NCBI RefSeq assembly: GCF_040869045.1
Contig: NC_090319.1
Span: forward strand, 65,072,779-65,136,778
Origin: Eurosta solidaginis
Taxonomy: Eukaryota > Arthropoda > Insecta > Diptera > Tephritidae
DNA length: 64,000 nt
Direction: 5' to 3'
In this document: piece by piece, positions 1-10,969 of the stretch
Position numbering within the stretch: the stretch's first letter is position 1
Layout of the letters: the number at the start of each line of letters is the position of its first letter
Made by a program: the position numbers and the translations under genes
The notes under the pieces: model-generated
Told to the model about the DNA's origin: nothing
The model's input: the letters and a program-made list of their open reading frames with translations, nothing else
Database searches by the model: none

Positions 1-915
1 ACTGCCCTATTTTAAGAGCTAGAGGCTTCAAATTTCAGCGAATGCTTACGTATATAGCATATATTATTGTCTGAAAAAATCATAAAGATCGGTGGTATAT
101 ATAGTATATATATGGTGGTATATATAGTATATATATATAGTATATATATATATTTTTTCGCAAATTTTAGCCCCATTTTAACAGCTAGAAGCTTCAAATT
201 TCACCGAATATTTACTTATATAGCATATATTGTTGTCTGAAAAAATCATAGAGATCGGTTGTATATATAGTATATATCTCATACAACCGATTGTTCAGAT
301 AAGAAACTTTTCGCAATTTCTACCCCATTTTAACAGCTATAAGCTTCAAATTTCACCGATTGGTTACGTATATAGCATATATTGTTATCTGAAAAAATCA
401 GAGAGATCGGTTGTATATATAGTATATATCTCATACAACCGATTGTTCAGATAAGAAACTTTTCGCAATTTCTACCCCATTTTAACAGCTATAAGCTTCA
501 AATTTCACCAACTGCTTACGTGTATAGGATATATTGATGTCTGAAAAAATCATTGAGATCGGTGGTATACATAGTATATATCTCATACAACCGATTGTTC
601 AGATAAGAAACTTTGCGCAATTTCTGCCCCGTTTTAACAGTTAGAAGCTTCAAATTTCACAAAATGCTTTCGTATATAGCATATATTGTTGTCTGAAAAA
701 ATCATAGAGATCGGTGGTATATATATTATATACTTCATATAAACTGTCATATTGACCCCTTTTTTACGGCTAGAAGCTTCAAGATTCATCAAATTTCATC
801 AAATAGTTACGTTTACGTCATATATTTTTGAAATACGTGATTCGTAGCCATAGTTTTTACATGCAGACCACAAAAAACGTGAAGCTTTGCATCCTCACAC
901 AGATTACCTACCTAT
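1..915 (+). mobile_element. Family B repeat, array portion of a copy entering from the left
   Basis: Tandem units of about 150 bp. Each has a run like GCTTCAAATTTCACC, a core TATATAGCATATATTG, TCTGAAAAAATCAT and AACCGATTGTTCAGATAAG. Units start near 190, 341, 492 and 642. The array ends in a non-repeated segment (about 760-915) that reaches a T-run, where a second Family B copy begins head-to-tail. The same unit order recurs at 19141-19909, but there one unit is missing. The short open frames in both orientations are by-products of the repeat and not genes. The 5' end lies outside the window. Confidence 0.8.
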
Positions 916-960
916 TTTTATACCTTTCATGAAAATGAAATGGTATATTAATTTCGTCAC

Positions 961-1187
961 TGTTGGTAGGAATTTGGAAGGGGATTTGTATACTTGCGTG
1001 AATGTCCGGTACAATAAAAGAAAAGCACTTCTTAGTTCAACGATTTAATGAGGACTAAAAGATAAAATTCATGTGTACATATAGTTAACTCATCAATATA
1101 TGTAATATGTCTTATTCATTCTAATTATTAGAAATATGTTCTCAATAGGAAATATTGAACTTAAAACTCCAAGTTATTATTTCAACA
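961..1187. mobile_element. Solo LTR inside Family B
   Basis: A 227 bp block begins TGTTGGTAGG and ends TTTCAACA, the TG...CA ends of an LTR. It is bounded by a perfect 5 bp direct repeat GTCAC (956-960 and 1188-1192). The paralogous Family B copies at 18.69 kb and 19.94 kb read straight through as TTTCGTCACGAAACC, which is the empty site. It contains AATAAA-like sequence (ACAATAAAAG near 1011). It most likely formed by recombination between the two LTRs of a full element. The superfamily is not determined; 5 bp duplications suit BEL/Pao, Copia or Gypsy-type elements. Confidence 0.85.
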
Positions 1188-1734
1188 GTCACGAAACCGA
1201 AAATTGTAAGTCCTTAAAGGAAAATAGATAGACCCACCATTAAGTATACCGAAATAATCAGGTTGAAGAGCTGAGTTGATTTAGCCATGTCCGTCTGTCC
1301 GTCTGTCTGTTTGTATGCAAACTAGTCCCTCAATTTTTGAGATATCTTGATAAAATTTGGTGAGCAGGTGTATTTGGGTGTCCGATTAGACATTTGTCGG
1401 AACCGACCGGATCGGACCACTATAGCATATATCCTCCATACAACCGATTTTTCAGAAAAAGAGGATTTTTGTAATATCTTACCCAATTTAACAGATTGAA
1501 GCTTCAAACTTCACCATATACTTTCGTATATTGCACATATTGTTGCCTGAAAAAATTTATGAGATCGGTCGTATATATAGTATATATCCCCCACAACCGA
1601 TTGTTCAGATAAGGAACTTTTCGTAATTACTGCCCTATTTTAAGAGCTAGAGGCTTCAAGTTTCAGCGAATGCTTACGTATATAGTATGTATTGTTGTGT
1701 CAAAAAATCATAGAGATCGGTGATATATATAATA

Positions 1735-1806
1735 TATATATGATGGTATATATAGTATATATATATAGTATATATATATAGTATATATATATAGTATATA
1801 TATATT
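1735..1806. repeat. TATATATAG microsatellite
   Basis: Repeated TATATATAG/TATATATA steps inside the Family B array. Shorter versions occur near 100-155, 19240-19290 and 20490-20545 in the equivalent unit. Lengths differ between loci. Confidence 0.85.
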
Positions 1807-2265
1807 TTTTTACGATTTCGGCCCCATTTTAACAGCTAGAAGCTTCAAATTTCACCAACTGCTTACGTGTATAGCATATATTGATGTCTGAAAAAATCAT
1901 TGAGATCGGTGGTATACATAGTATATATCTCATACAACCGATTGTTCAGATAAGAAACTTTGCGCAATTTCTGCCCCGTTTTAACAGTTAGAAGCTTCAA
2001 ATTTCACAAAATGCTTTCGTATATAGCATATATTGTTGTCTGAAAAAATCATAGAGATCGGCGGTATATATATTATATACTTCATATAAAATGTCATTTT
2101 GACCCCTTTTTTACGGATAGAATCTTCAAAATTCATCAAATTTCATCAAATAGTTACGTTTACGTCATATATTTTTGAAATACGTGATTCGTAGCCATAG
2201 TTTTTACATGCAGACCACAAAAAACCTGAAACTTTGCATCCTCACACGAAGTACCTACCTGTTTT

Positions 2266-5200
2266 TATACTCAGTTGAGCAGAGCTCACAGAGTATATTA
2301 AGTTTGATTGGATAACGGTTGGTTGTACATATATAAAGGAATCGAGATAGATATAGACTTCCATATATCAAAACGGACCGTCCGTCCGTTAACACGATAA
2401 CTTGAGTAAATTTTGAGGTATCTTGATGAAATTTGGTATGTAGGTTCCTGAGCACTCATCTCAGATCGCTATTTAAAATGAACGATATCGGACTATAACC
2501 ACGCCCACTTTTTCGATATCGAAAATTTCGAAAAACCGAAAAAGTGCGATAATTCATTACAAAATACAGATAAAGCGACGAAACTTGGTGGATGGGTTGA
2601 CGTTATGACGCAGAATAGAAAACTAGTAAGATTTTGGACAATGGGCGTGGCACCGCCCACTTTTACAAGAAGGTAATTTAAAAGTTTTGCAAGCTGTAAT
2701 TTGGCAGTCGTTGAAGATATCATGATGGAATTTGGCAGGAACGTTACTACTATTACTATATATTTGCTAAATAAAAATTAGCAAAATTGGATTAAGAACA
2801 CGCCCACTTTTTAAAAAAAAATTTTTTTTAATTCAAATTTTAACAAAAAATTTAATATCTTTACTGTATATAAGTAAATTAAGTCAAAATTCAACTCCAG
2901 TAATGATATGATGCAACAAAATACAAAAATAAAAGAAAATTTCAAAATGGGCGTGGCTCCGCCCATTTTCATTTAGTTTGTCTAGAATACTTTTATTGCC
3001 ATAATTCGAACAAAAATTTACCAATCCTTCTCAAATTTGGTAGGAGCATAGATTCTATGACGTTAACTGTTCTCTATGAAAATGGGCGAAATCGGTGGAA
3101 GCCACACCCAGTTTTTATACACAGTCCACCGTCTGTCCTTCCGCTCGGCCGTTAACACAATAACTTGAGCAAAATCCGATATATCTTTACTAAACTAAGC
3201 CCACTTACTTATATGAACTCCCTTTATCTTGGTATAAAAAATTGCCGAAATCCGACCATAACCACGCCCACTTTATCGATATCGAAAATTACGAAAAATG
3301 AAAAAAATGCCATAATTCTATACCAAATACGAAAAAAGGGATGAAACATGGTAACTGGATTGGTTTATTGACGCAAAATATAACTTTGGAAAAAACTTTG
3401 TAAAATGGGTGTGACACCTACCATATTAAGTAGAAGAAAATGAAAAAGTTCTACAAGGCGAAATCAACAGCCCTTGGAATCTTGGCAGGATACTGTTAGT
3501 GGTATTGCATATATAAATAAATTTGCAGTACCCGACAGATGATTTTCTGGATCACCTGGTCCACATTTTGGTCGATACCGCGAGAACGCCTTCACATATA
3601 CATCTAAGGGCCACTCGCTTTTAAAACCCTCATTAATACCTTTAATTTGATATCCATATCGTACAAACACATACTAAAGTCACCCCTGTCCCACCCTAAT
3701 GGCGATATCTCGAAAAGGCGTCCACCTATAGACCTAATGCCCACTCCCTCTTAAAATGCTCAGTAACACCTTTCGTTTGATACCCATATCGTACAAACAT
3801 TCTAGAGTCACCCCGGGCCCACCCTAATGGCGATATCTCGAAAAGACGTCCACCTATAGACCTAATGCCTACTCCCTCTTAAAATGCTCAGTAACACCTT
3901 TCGTTTGATACCCATATCGTACAAACATTCTAGAGTCACACCTGGCCCACCCTAATGGCGATATCGCGAAAAGGCGTCCACCTATAGACCTAATTCGCAC
4001 TCCCTCTTAAAATGCTGAGTAACACCTTTCGTTTGATACCCATATCGTACAAACATTATAGAGTCACCCTTGGTCCACCTTTATGGCGATATCTCCCTTT
4101 TAAAACACTCATTACCACCTTTCATTTGATACCCATATCGTACAAACACATTCTAGAGTCACCCTGGCCCACCCTAATGGCGATGTCTCGAAAAGGCGTC
4201 CACCTATAGACCTAATGCCCACTCCCTCTTAAAATGCTCAGTAACACCTTTCGTTTGATACCCATATCGTACAAACATTCTAGAGTCACCCCTGGCCCAC
4301 CCTAATGGCGATATCTCGAAAGGGCGTCCACCTATAGACCTAATGACCACTCCCTCTTAAAATGCTCAGTAACACCTTTCATTTGATACCCATATCGTAC
4401 AAACTCATTCTAGAGTCACCCTTGGGCCACCCTAATGGCGATATCTCGAAAAGGCGTCCACCTATAGACCTAATGCCCACTCCCGTTTAAAATGCTCAGT
4501 AACACCTTTCGTTTGATACCCATATCGTACAAACATTCTAGAGTCACCCCTGGCCCACCCTAATGGCGATATCTCGAAAGGGCGTCCACCTATAGACCTA
4601 GTGCCCACTCCCTCTTAAAATGCTCAGTAATACCTTTCGTTTGATGCCCATATCGTACAAACACATTCTAGAGTCACCCCTGGCCCACCCTAATGACGAT
4701 ATCTCGAAACGGCGTCCATCTATAGACCTCATGCCCACTCCCTCTTAAAATGCTCAGTAACACCTTTCGTTTGATACCCATATCGTACAAACATTCTAGA
4801 GTCACCCTTGGTCCACCTTTATGGCGATATCTCGAAAAGGCGTTCACCTATAGAACTAAGGATTACTCCCTTTTAAAATACTTATTGCCATCTTTCATTT
4901 GATACCCATATCATACAAACACATTCTAGAGTCACCCCTGGCCCACCCTAAAGGCGTCCACCTATAGACCTAATGCCCACTCCCTCTTAAAATGCTCAGT
5001 AACACTTCGTTTGATACCCATATCGTACAAACATTCTAGAGTCACCCCAGGCCCACCCTAATGGCGATATCTCGAAAAGGCGTCCACCTATATTCCTAAT
5101 TCCCACTCCCTCTTAAAATGCTCAGTAACACCTTTCGTTTGATACCCATATCGTACAAACATTCTAGAGTCACCCTTGGTCCACCTTTATGGCGATATCT

Positions 5201-6557
5201 CGAAAAGGCGTCCACCTATAGACCTAATGCCCACTCCCTCTTAAAATGCTCAGTAACACCTTTCGTTTGATACCCATATCGTACAAACATTCTAGAGTCA
5301 CCCCTGGCCCACCCTAATGGCGATATCTCGAGAGGGCGTCCTCCTATAGACCTAGTGCCCACTCCCTCTTAAAATGCTCAGTAACACCTTTCGTTTGATG
5401 CCCATATCGTACAAACACATTCTAGAGTCACCCCTGGCCCACCCTAATGACGATATCTCGAAAAGGCGTCCACTTATAGACCTCATGCCCACTCCCTCTT
5501 AAAATGCTCAGTAACACCTTTCGATTGATACCCATATCGTACAAACATTCTAGAGTCACCCTTGGTCCACCTTTATGGCGATATCTCGAAAAGGCGTCCA
5601 CCTATAGAACTAAGGATTACTCCCTTTTAAAATACTCATTACCATCTTTCATTTGATACCCATATCATACAAACACATTCTAGAGTCACCCCTGGCCCAC
5701 CCTAATGGCGACATTTCGAAAAGGCGTCCACCTATAGACCTAATGCCCACTCCCTCTTAAAATGCTCAGTAACACTTTTCGTTTGATACCCATATTGTAC
5801 AAACGCATTTTAGAGTCACCCCTGGCCCACCCTAATGGCGATATCTCGAAAAGACGTCCACCTATAGACCTAATGCCCACTCCCTCTTAAAATGCTCAGT
5901 AACACCTTTCATTTGATTCCCATATCGTACAAACACATTTTAGAGACACCCCTGGTCCACCTTTATGGCGATATTTCGAAACGGCGTGCACCTATGGAAC
6001 TAAGGATCACTCCTTTTCAAAATACTCATTAACAGCTTTCATTTGATACCCATATCGTACAAACATATTCTAGAGTCACCCCTGGTCCACCTTTATGGCG
6101 ATTTCTCGAAAAGGCGTTCACCTATAGAACTAAAGCCCATTCCCTTTTAAAATACTCATTACCACCTTTCATTTGATACCCATATCGTACAAACACATTC
6201 TAGAGTCACCCCTGGTCCACCTTAATGGGGACATCTCGAAAAGGCGTCCACCGATAGACCTAAGGCCCACTCCCTCTTAAAATGCTCAGTAACACCTTTC
6301 ATTTGATACCCATATCGTACAAACAAATTCTAGAGTCAGCCCTGGTCCACCTTTATGGCGATATCCCTAAATGGCGTCCATCCATAGAACTATGGCCTAC
6401 TCTCTCTTAAAATACTCTTTAATACCTTTCATTTGATACACATGTCATACAACCACATTCCAGGGTTACCCCAGGTTCATTTTCCTTATTTGGTCTCCAT
6501 AGCTCTCAACTGAGTATGTAATGTTCGGTTGCACCCGAACTTAGTCTTCCTTACTTG
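2266..6557 (+). mobile_element. Family A element, full length, largest copy (A1)
   Basis: It starts with TATACTCAGTTGAGC; TATACTC pairs with GAGTATA about 25 bp on, giving a 5' terminal hairpin. A GTCC microsatellite (near 2388) and TATCTTGATGAAATTTGGT follow. Next come about 1.1 kb of unique sequence with repeated CCACGCCCAC boxes and TTCGATATCGAA palindromes, then a 2.9 kb minisatellite. The right end has the inverted subterminal repeat CTCAACTGAGTA, a hairpin (GTTCGG at 6523-6528 with CCGAAC at 6535-6540) and CTTCCTTACTTG. It is inserted in the T-run of a Family B element. No long ORF is present, so it is non-autonomous. Confidence 0.82.
3590..6470 (+). repeat. 128-bp minisatellite of Family A (about 22 units)
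   Basis: The unit includes TTTGATACCCATATCGTAC, a TCTAGAGTCACC step, GGCGATATCTCGAAAAGGCG and CACCTATAGACCTAATGCCC. Successive CACCTATAG steps are 128 bp apart (3721, 3849, 3977). Units differ by small indels such as ACATTC against ACACATTC, and some lack a block (near 4090 and 4940). The apparent open frame at 4012-4209 is only the minisatellite read in one phase. Confidence 0.9.
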
Positions 6558-6733
6558 TTTATTTTATATTTATCTTAAAAATCGTTAAGGTATGTAGATC
6601 TGTTCACTATATATTTCTTATCTTATACATCCGATTATTCGGAGATTACGAACAGGATAAGATTATTGTTCAGCCCCATTCATGAAAGGTATGAAGTCTT
6701 CGGCACAGCCGAAGACAGTCCCGTTCTTACTAG

Positions 6734-9213
6734 TTTTTGTTTATTTTTGAGTTTAAACATTTTAATACTAATTAGATTTTTCTTATTTGAAGTTATTCAA
6801 AAATTTTTAAGTTAACACGAAAACTCAATTAAGAATTATTTTAAAAATTAAAGTAAAGAGTACAAAGTAGTTAACACTATAATGGATATGGAAGAATTCT
6901 GTCTTTTTCTTCATAACACGAAGAAGATCATAGAGGCAATCATAAAAGCAATGAAGTCATCACCGATCATACTGAATGCAGAACTCAAACATGTTGAGCA
7001 ATAAGTTTGTTTAACAAGAATGATTTACATGAAAATTTCACTTTGAAAATTTTATGATTCCTGTGAATCAAAAAAAAAAAAAATATATATATATATATAT
7101 TGTTGCGATGTGTAATTTATGACTTTCGCGGTTTGTTTTCTTTTTTTTGGCACGCTCTCAAAAGTTTGTCTTTACCACTGCCTATCAATGAGCAAAAAAT
7201 AACAATATTTATCGGTGAGATAATGTTTTGAAAAATAACATTTTGACTAACAACAAACAACTTGTCAACATGTACATCGCACTCATACATCTATGTATTT
7301 ACGTACATACATATCTACATATTTTTAACTAAATCAGAAACGAACGGATGTTTTTGCACATATGTATGTACATAGCGCACACCTAGATCAATAGAGAGAT
7401 AACTTAAAAACCTAAAATTTTGAAGTTAAGCATACCTCTCGGTTTCTCGATTCAATACCTACGGAACTAATCAGCCTGAAAAGGCATTGTAAAAAATAAA
7501 AATAGCATTGGCGCATACCCTTTTTCGCCTTTTCTGATGTTTTAAATTTTTTGGGTGGATCGCTGTTTGAATGTATGTAGGTGTGCGATATAAACACTTT
7601 GGCTGATATACTTAAGCACATCAGTAAATATTTACCAAACAATTTTCTAAACTTGATGTACGTCATAAATACATACGTATGTATTCATGTGAGTATATAT
7701 ATATGAATTTTTTACTGGCCAGATTTATGCATAAGTACATATGTACGTACAAACGTGAACACTAAAATAGCAGCAAAACTAATCAACAAATTTTCTCTTT
7801 TTAATAAAAAAACTTTAAAGAATTGTATCACTAAAAAGTGCGAAAAGTTTTTGAGTATATCGAAAAATGAAATCTTAGGAAACTCGAATCTTAGTTAGAA
7901 AAAATTTAAACCCTTTGTATGGAAATAAATTTAAAGCACCACCAATTTAGTGACACTTAAAACTTTTACTTTGGTTGATCAAAATGAAGTCGACTGCAAA
8001 ACTGCATACTCAAAAAGTTTCGTAAATTTCTAACTCAAAATTTTAAAATATTTATGGATATACCGGGTTCGATAGCTATAGGCCGATAAAAACAAAAGCA
8101 ATTGTTATTTATGGAGATTTTTAAAGAATTTCGAAGAATTTTCGAACTTTATTGGAAACGTATTCGGAATTTGTAAACATAGCTTTTATTATACAATTAT
8201 TCAATTTAGTTTCTTAAGTTGATTTTAATTAACAAAAACAAAAAAAGAGGTGAAAAGAACTAATACAATCTGCTGATATTTTTTGGTATTCGCAGGTGTG
8301 TTTGTTTGTAGTACTTGTGTCTAAATTTTTACCTCTGAAAACTCGAAAGCTACATCAAAAGCAAATACAAAAAACTTTTTCAAATATTTTATTCTTTAAA
8401 TAATTTTCATAAAATAATGAAAAAGCCCAAAGGAATTTTACAATAAAAACTGTGTTAAACAATTTAGAAAAGAAATTCAAAACGAAAATTCGATGTTTTT
8501 TAAATCAGAGAGTTAATGAAGTAATTAGTCAGGTTTTCTACATTAGAGCGTTTATTAATCTCTCGTGCAAACTAAAAAATGTTAGTTACTTAATTGTAAA
8601 AATTTATTCAGCTTTGCTTAGCTCGGATAAGGATTTTATTTGGAATGTAACGAACGACAAAAATATTTAATTATTTAATATGCAAAATTTGACTTCTGCA
8701 GCATTTGCAGCAAAAGATATAAAAGGTTTTAGATAAATAAGCACATGTTTGGTTAGGCGCAATATTTAGGAATAATAACAAGAGCATAAGCTCTTAGTAG
8801 GAAAACAATTTGGGTTTCTTTCAAAAATGTATGTACATATGTGTATGTATATATGTATGGTGTTCGAAAGTAAAAGCGTCATCACTTTTCAAAAACTAGA
8901 CGACTAACAAAGAAAGCAAAAAAGTCAACAACTTGTTTTTAACACTAAATTTCAGAGTTTTTCATAATTTCTTCGAAAAACCCCGTTCTAGGAATTTTAG
9001 TTGAAAAAAAAAACACCTAAAGTATATTGAATTTCTTTTAGAGAAATAACGACTGGGAATTGGCCAAAATAATTTTTTTTCAGTGATCCATCCATAAGCA
9101 ACAAGTGATTTGGTTTTTTTTTTTTTTTCGATCCACAAAATGGTTGAACCTTTGGTAAAACAGAACAGTTTTCAGCCCTATAACAAGCCTACTTTTTCTA
9201 AATTTAATCACAA
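6734..9213. other. AT-rich sequence without a recognised gene (probable CycG intron or flank)
   Basis: No convincing coding stretch is seen on either strand. The short open frames at 7412-7666 and 8452-8670 are AT-rich, lack motifs and read as chance frames. The missing last CycG exon, expected on the minus strand after the donor at 10058, was looked for here and not recognised. Confidence 0.6.
7070..7100. repeat. Poly(A) followed by (AT)n microsatellite
   Basis: A run of A (7070-7083) runs directly into alternating AT up to about 7100. It is a simple sequence. Confidence 0.95.
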
Positions 9214-9224
9214 TATATCGGCGT

Positions 9225-9926
9225 TAAATGGGTTTGATGGTGAATGAGGACAAAACGAAGTACCTGCTGTCATCGAGCAAAGAGTCAGCGCATATCCGCC
9301 TTGGCAACCACGCTACTGTTGGCAGCCATAATTTCGAAATAGTAAAAGACTTCGTTTATTTGGGAAACAGCATCAACACCAGCAACATCAGCTCTGAAAT
9401 ACAGCGAAGAATCACTCTTGCCAATAAATGCTACTTTGAACTAGGTAGGCAATTGAAAAGTATAGTTCTCTCTTGGCAAACGAAAATCATACTCTACAAG
9501 TCACTTATCGTACCCGTCCTGCTATACGGGGCAGAAGTGTGGACCATGACAACAGCAGATAAAGCGGCTCTGGGAGTTTTCGAGAGAAAAGTTCTTCGAA
9601 AGATGGCGAAGTACCGAAGAAGATTTAACGACGAGCTTTATGCACACATCAACATAGTCCAGCAAATTAAAACGCAGCGGCTGTGCTGGCTAGGCCATGT
9701 TATGCGTATGAAAGATGGCGCTCCGGCCAAGAAAGTGTTTCTATCGGAACCCGCCTATTGAAGCAGAGGTAGAGGGCGGCCCCCACTTCGTTGGAAGGAC
9801 CAGGTGGAAAACGATTTAAACTCCTTGGTGTGACCAATTGGCGCCGGTTGGCATAGAGAAGGAGCCACTGGCGCGCCTTTTTGGACGGCCATAACCGTTT
9901 AAACGGTTAAGCGCCAATTAAGTAAG
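9225..9926 (+). mobile_element. 5'-truncated non-LTR retrotransposon (reverse transcriptase C-terminus)
   Basis: Frame 9228-9761 encodes the end of a LINE reverse transcriptase: NEDKTKYLL, then FVYLGNSI, LYKSLIVPVLLYGAEVWT, FERKVLRKM and LCWLGHVMRMKD. This order is typical of the RT tail and thumb region of RTE/CR1-like insect elements. Similarity continues in other frames to about 9920 (LGVTNWRR, then a LSK ending), so it is frameshifted as well as truncated. An 11 bp target duplication TATATCGGCGT (9214-9224 and 9927-9937) bounds it, and the 3' end is a short TAAG-type tail. It lies antisense to CycG, apparently in its last intron. Confidence 0.88.
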
Positions 9927-10058
9927 TATATCGGCGTGTCATACAAACACTAACACTTTAAAATTTTTTTGCATAGGACATTTTTTCTAAAAAAAATGTT
10001 AAATGTTAATTTTCGTATCGTACGTCGATATACATTTTTTGTTTGCATTCAAACTCAC

Positions 10059-10273
10059 CTAGAACGGCATCCATCATCCATAATATTCACTTGACCCTCA
10101 TCGATGGTGGGTAGATCGGTAGAAAAACGATTAGTTGGACGTAAAACTTTCATAGTACGACTCGATAATTTCCAAACTAAACGTTGCTTATACGGTTGCT
10201 TATTTTGACCATTGTAATGAGATAAAATGTCAGCAACAATGGTAAAGCCACAACTGAATACACGATCGGGAAT
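10059..10273 (-). CDS. CycG: Cyclin G, exon 4 as seen here (C-terminal part)
   Basis: On the minus strand the acceptor ...CGTTAG precedes ATTCCCGATCGTG. The exon reads IPDRVFSCGFTIVADILSHY, then QPYKQRLVWKLSSRTMKVL, and ends DEGQVNIMDDGCRSR at a donor GTGAGT (10058 downward). It joins exon 3 in frame as ...YLR|IPDR. The reading stays open at the donor, so at least one more coding exon must lie further left. None was recognised within 1-10058; either the last intron is larger than the remaining window or the exon is missing. Confidence 0.9.
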
Positions 10274-10339
10274 CTAACGAAACAAAGAAACGTATTTAGT
10301 AACAATTCCATTGTCCTCCAATCTCACTAAATAACTTAC

Positions 10340-10714
10340 CCGCAAATATTGTTGCAAAAAGAGTATATACTCGAACACGGGTTTCAATTCAGGTCGTTCA
10401 CGTTTGTATGATGCCTTAATATGGAAATCCATATGTAGGCAAATCAATATTAATGCCAAAGTGGATGGTGTTACAACAGTTGTTTTTACATCACATAGCA
10501 AATTTTCCAAACGATTTTCTAAATCTTCCAATTTGATCATACGCAAAAAGAATTCATAGAATTCGTCGCACACCTCCTTGGCTAAATTGCGGAAGAGAGC
10601 ATAGAAGACGCGCAAAATGTTAACGGCTGTGACTGGTTTGGTACCCATTTGGACACCCAATTTATTGGCAATAACACCAGCCATACGCTCCAAATCACCG
10701 GCTGTGCAACCGCA
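10340..10714 (-). CDS. CycG: Cyclin G, exon 3 (second half of the cyclin fold)
   Basis: The exon is 375 bp (125 codons), phase 0 at both ends. The acceptor CTTCAG precedes TGCGGTTGCACAGCC (CGCTAGDLERM) and the donor GTAAGT lies at 10339. It encodes IANKLGVQMGTKPVTAVNIL, the FYALFRNLAKEV segment, LENLLCDVKTTVVTPSTLAL and the helix ILICLHMDFHIKASYKRERP, ending YILFLQQYLR. Length and sequence match insect Cyclin G. The 66 bp intron to exon 4 is of normal size for a fly. No frame damage is seen. Confidence 0.93.
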
Positions 10715-10969
10715 CTGAAGGAAGAAAAATAAAAGTTTAGCTTAGTAAAGTAAGTTAATTTGGGCTACAGTTTAATGTACGAATAGTTTTCATATATTAT
10801 ACAAAGTTGATATAACAAAATTTTCGAAAACGAATAAATATCGAAGAAATCTAATCAAATATAAAGAATTTATGTTTTCAATTCAATTCTATATTACTAC
10901 ACAAACTACTTATTCTTTCTATAATTCATATGAAACTCTCTTCGTGCTACTTAATTCGCTTTGACTTAC

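Larger units (their letters stand above)
918..6733 (+). mobile_element. Family B element, complete, interrupted by a solo LTR and by a Family A element
   Basis: The 5' end (about 918) starts with a hairpin: TATACCTTTCAT pairs with ATGAAATGGTATA. A GTCY microsatellite follows near 1290, then TTGAGATATCTTGAT, then the 150 bp unit array. The 3' end has the subterminal inverted repeat CATGAAAGGTATG, a perfect hairpin at 6696-6716 (GTCTTCGG, loop CACAG, CCGAAGAC) and the terminus CTTACTAG at 6733. Positions 961-1187 are a later solo LTR and 2266-6557 a later Family A insertion. A 3' hairpin just before a CTAG end is a Helitron-type trait. The other traits match Helentron-associated non-autonomous elements, so that class is inferred. 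No coding capacity is seen. Confidence 0.75.

Noticed and set aside
4012..4209. Open frame of 65 residues in Family A, with similar frames in other copies (27036-27560, 37888-38109, 58994-59227)
   Set aside because: These are the minisatellite read in one phase. The peptide is itself a tandem repeat and changes frame between units.
2266..6557. CRISPR-like array suspected from regular repeats
   Set aside because: Units of about 128 bp repeat completely without unique spacers, and the genome is that of an insect. It is a minisatellite inside a transposon.
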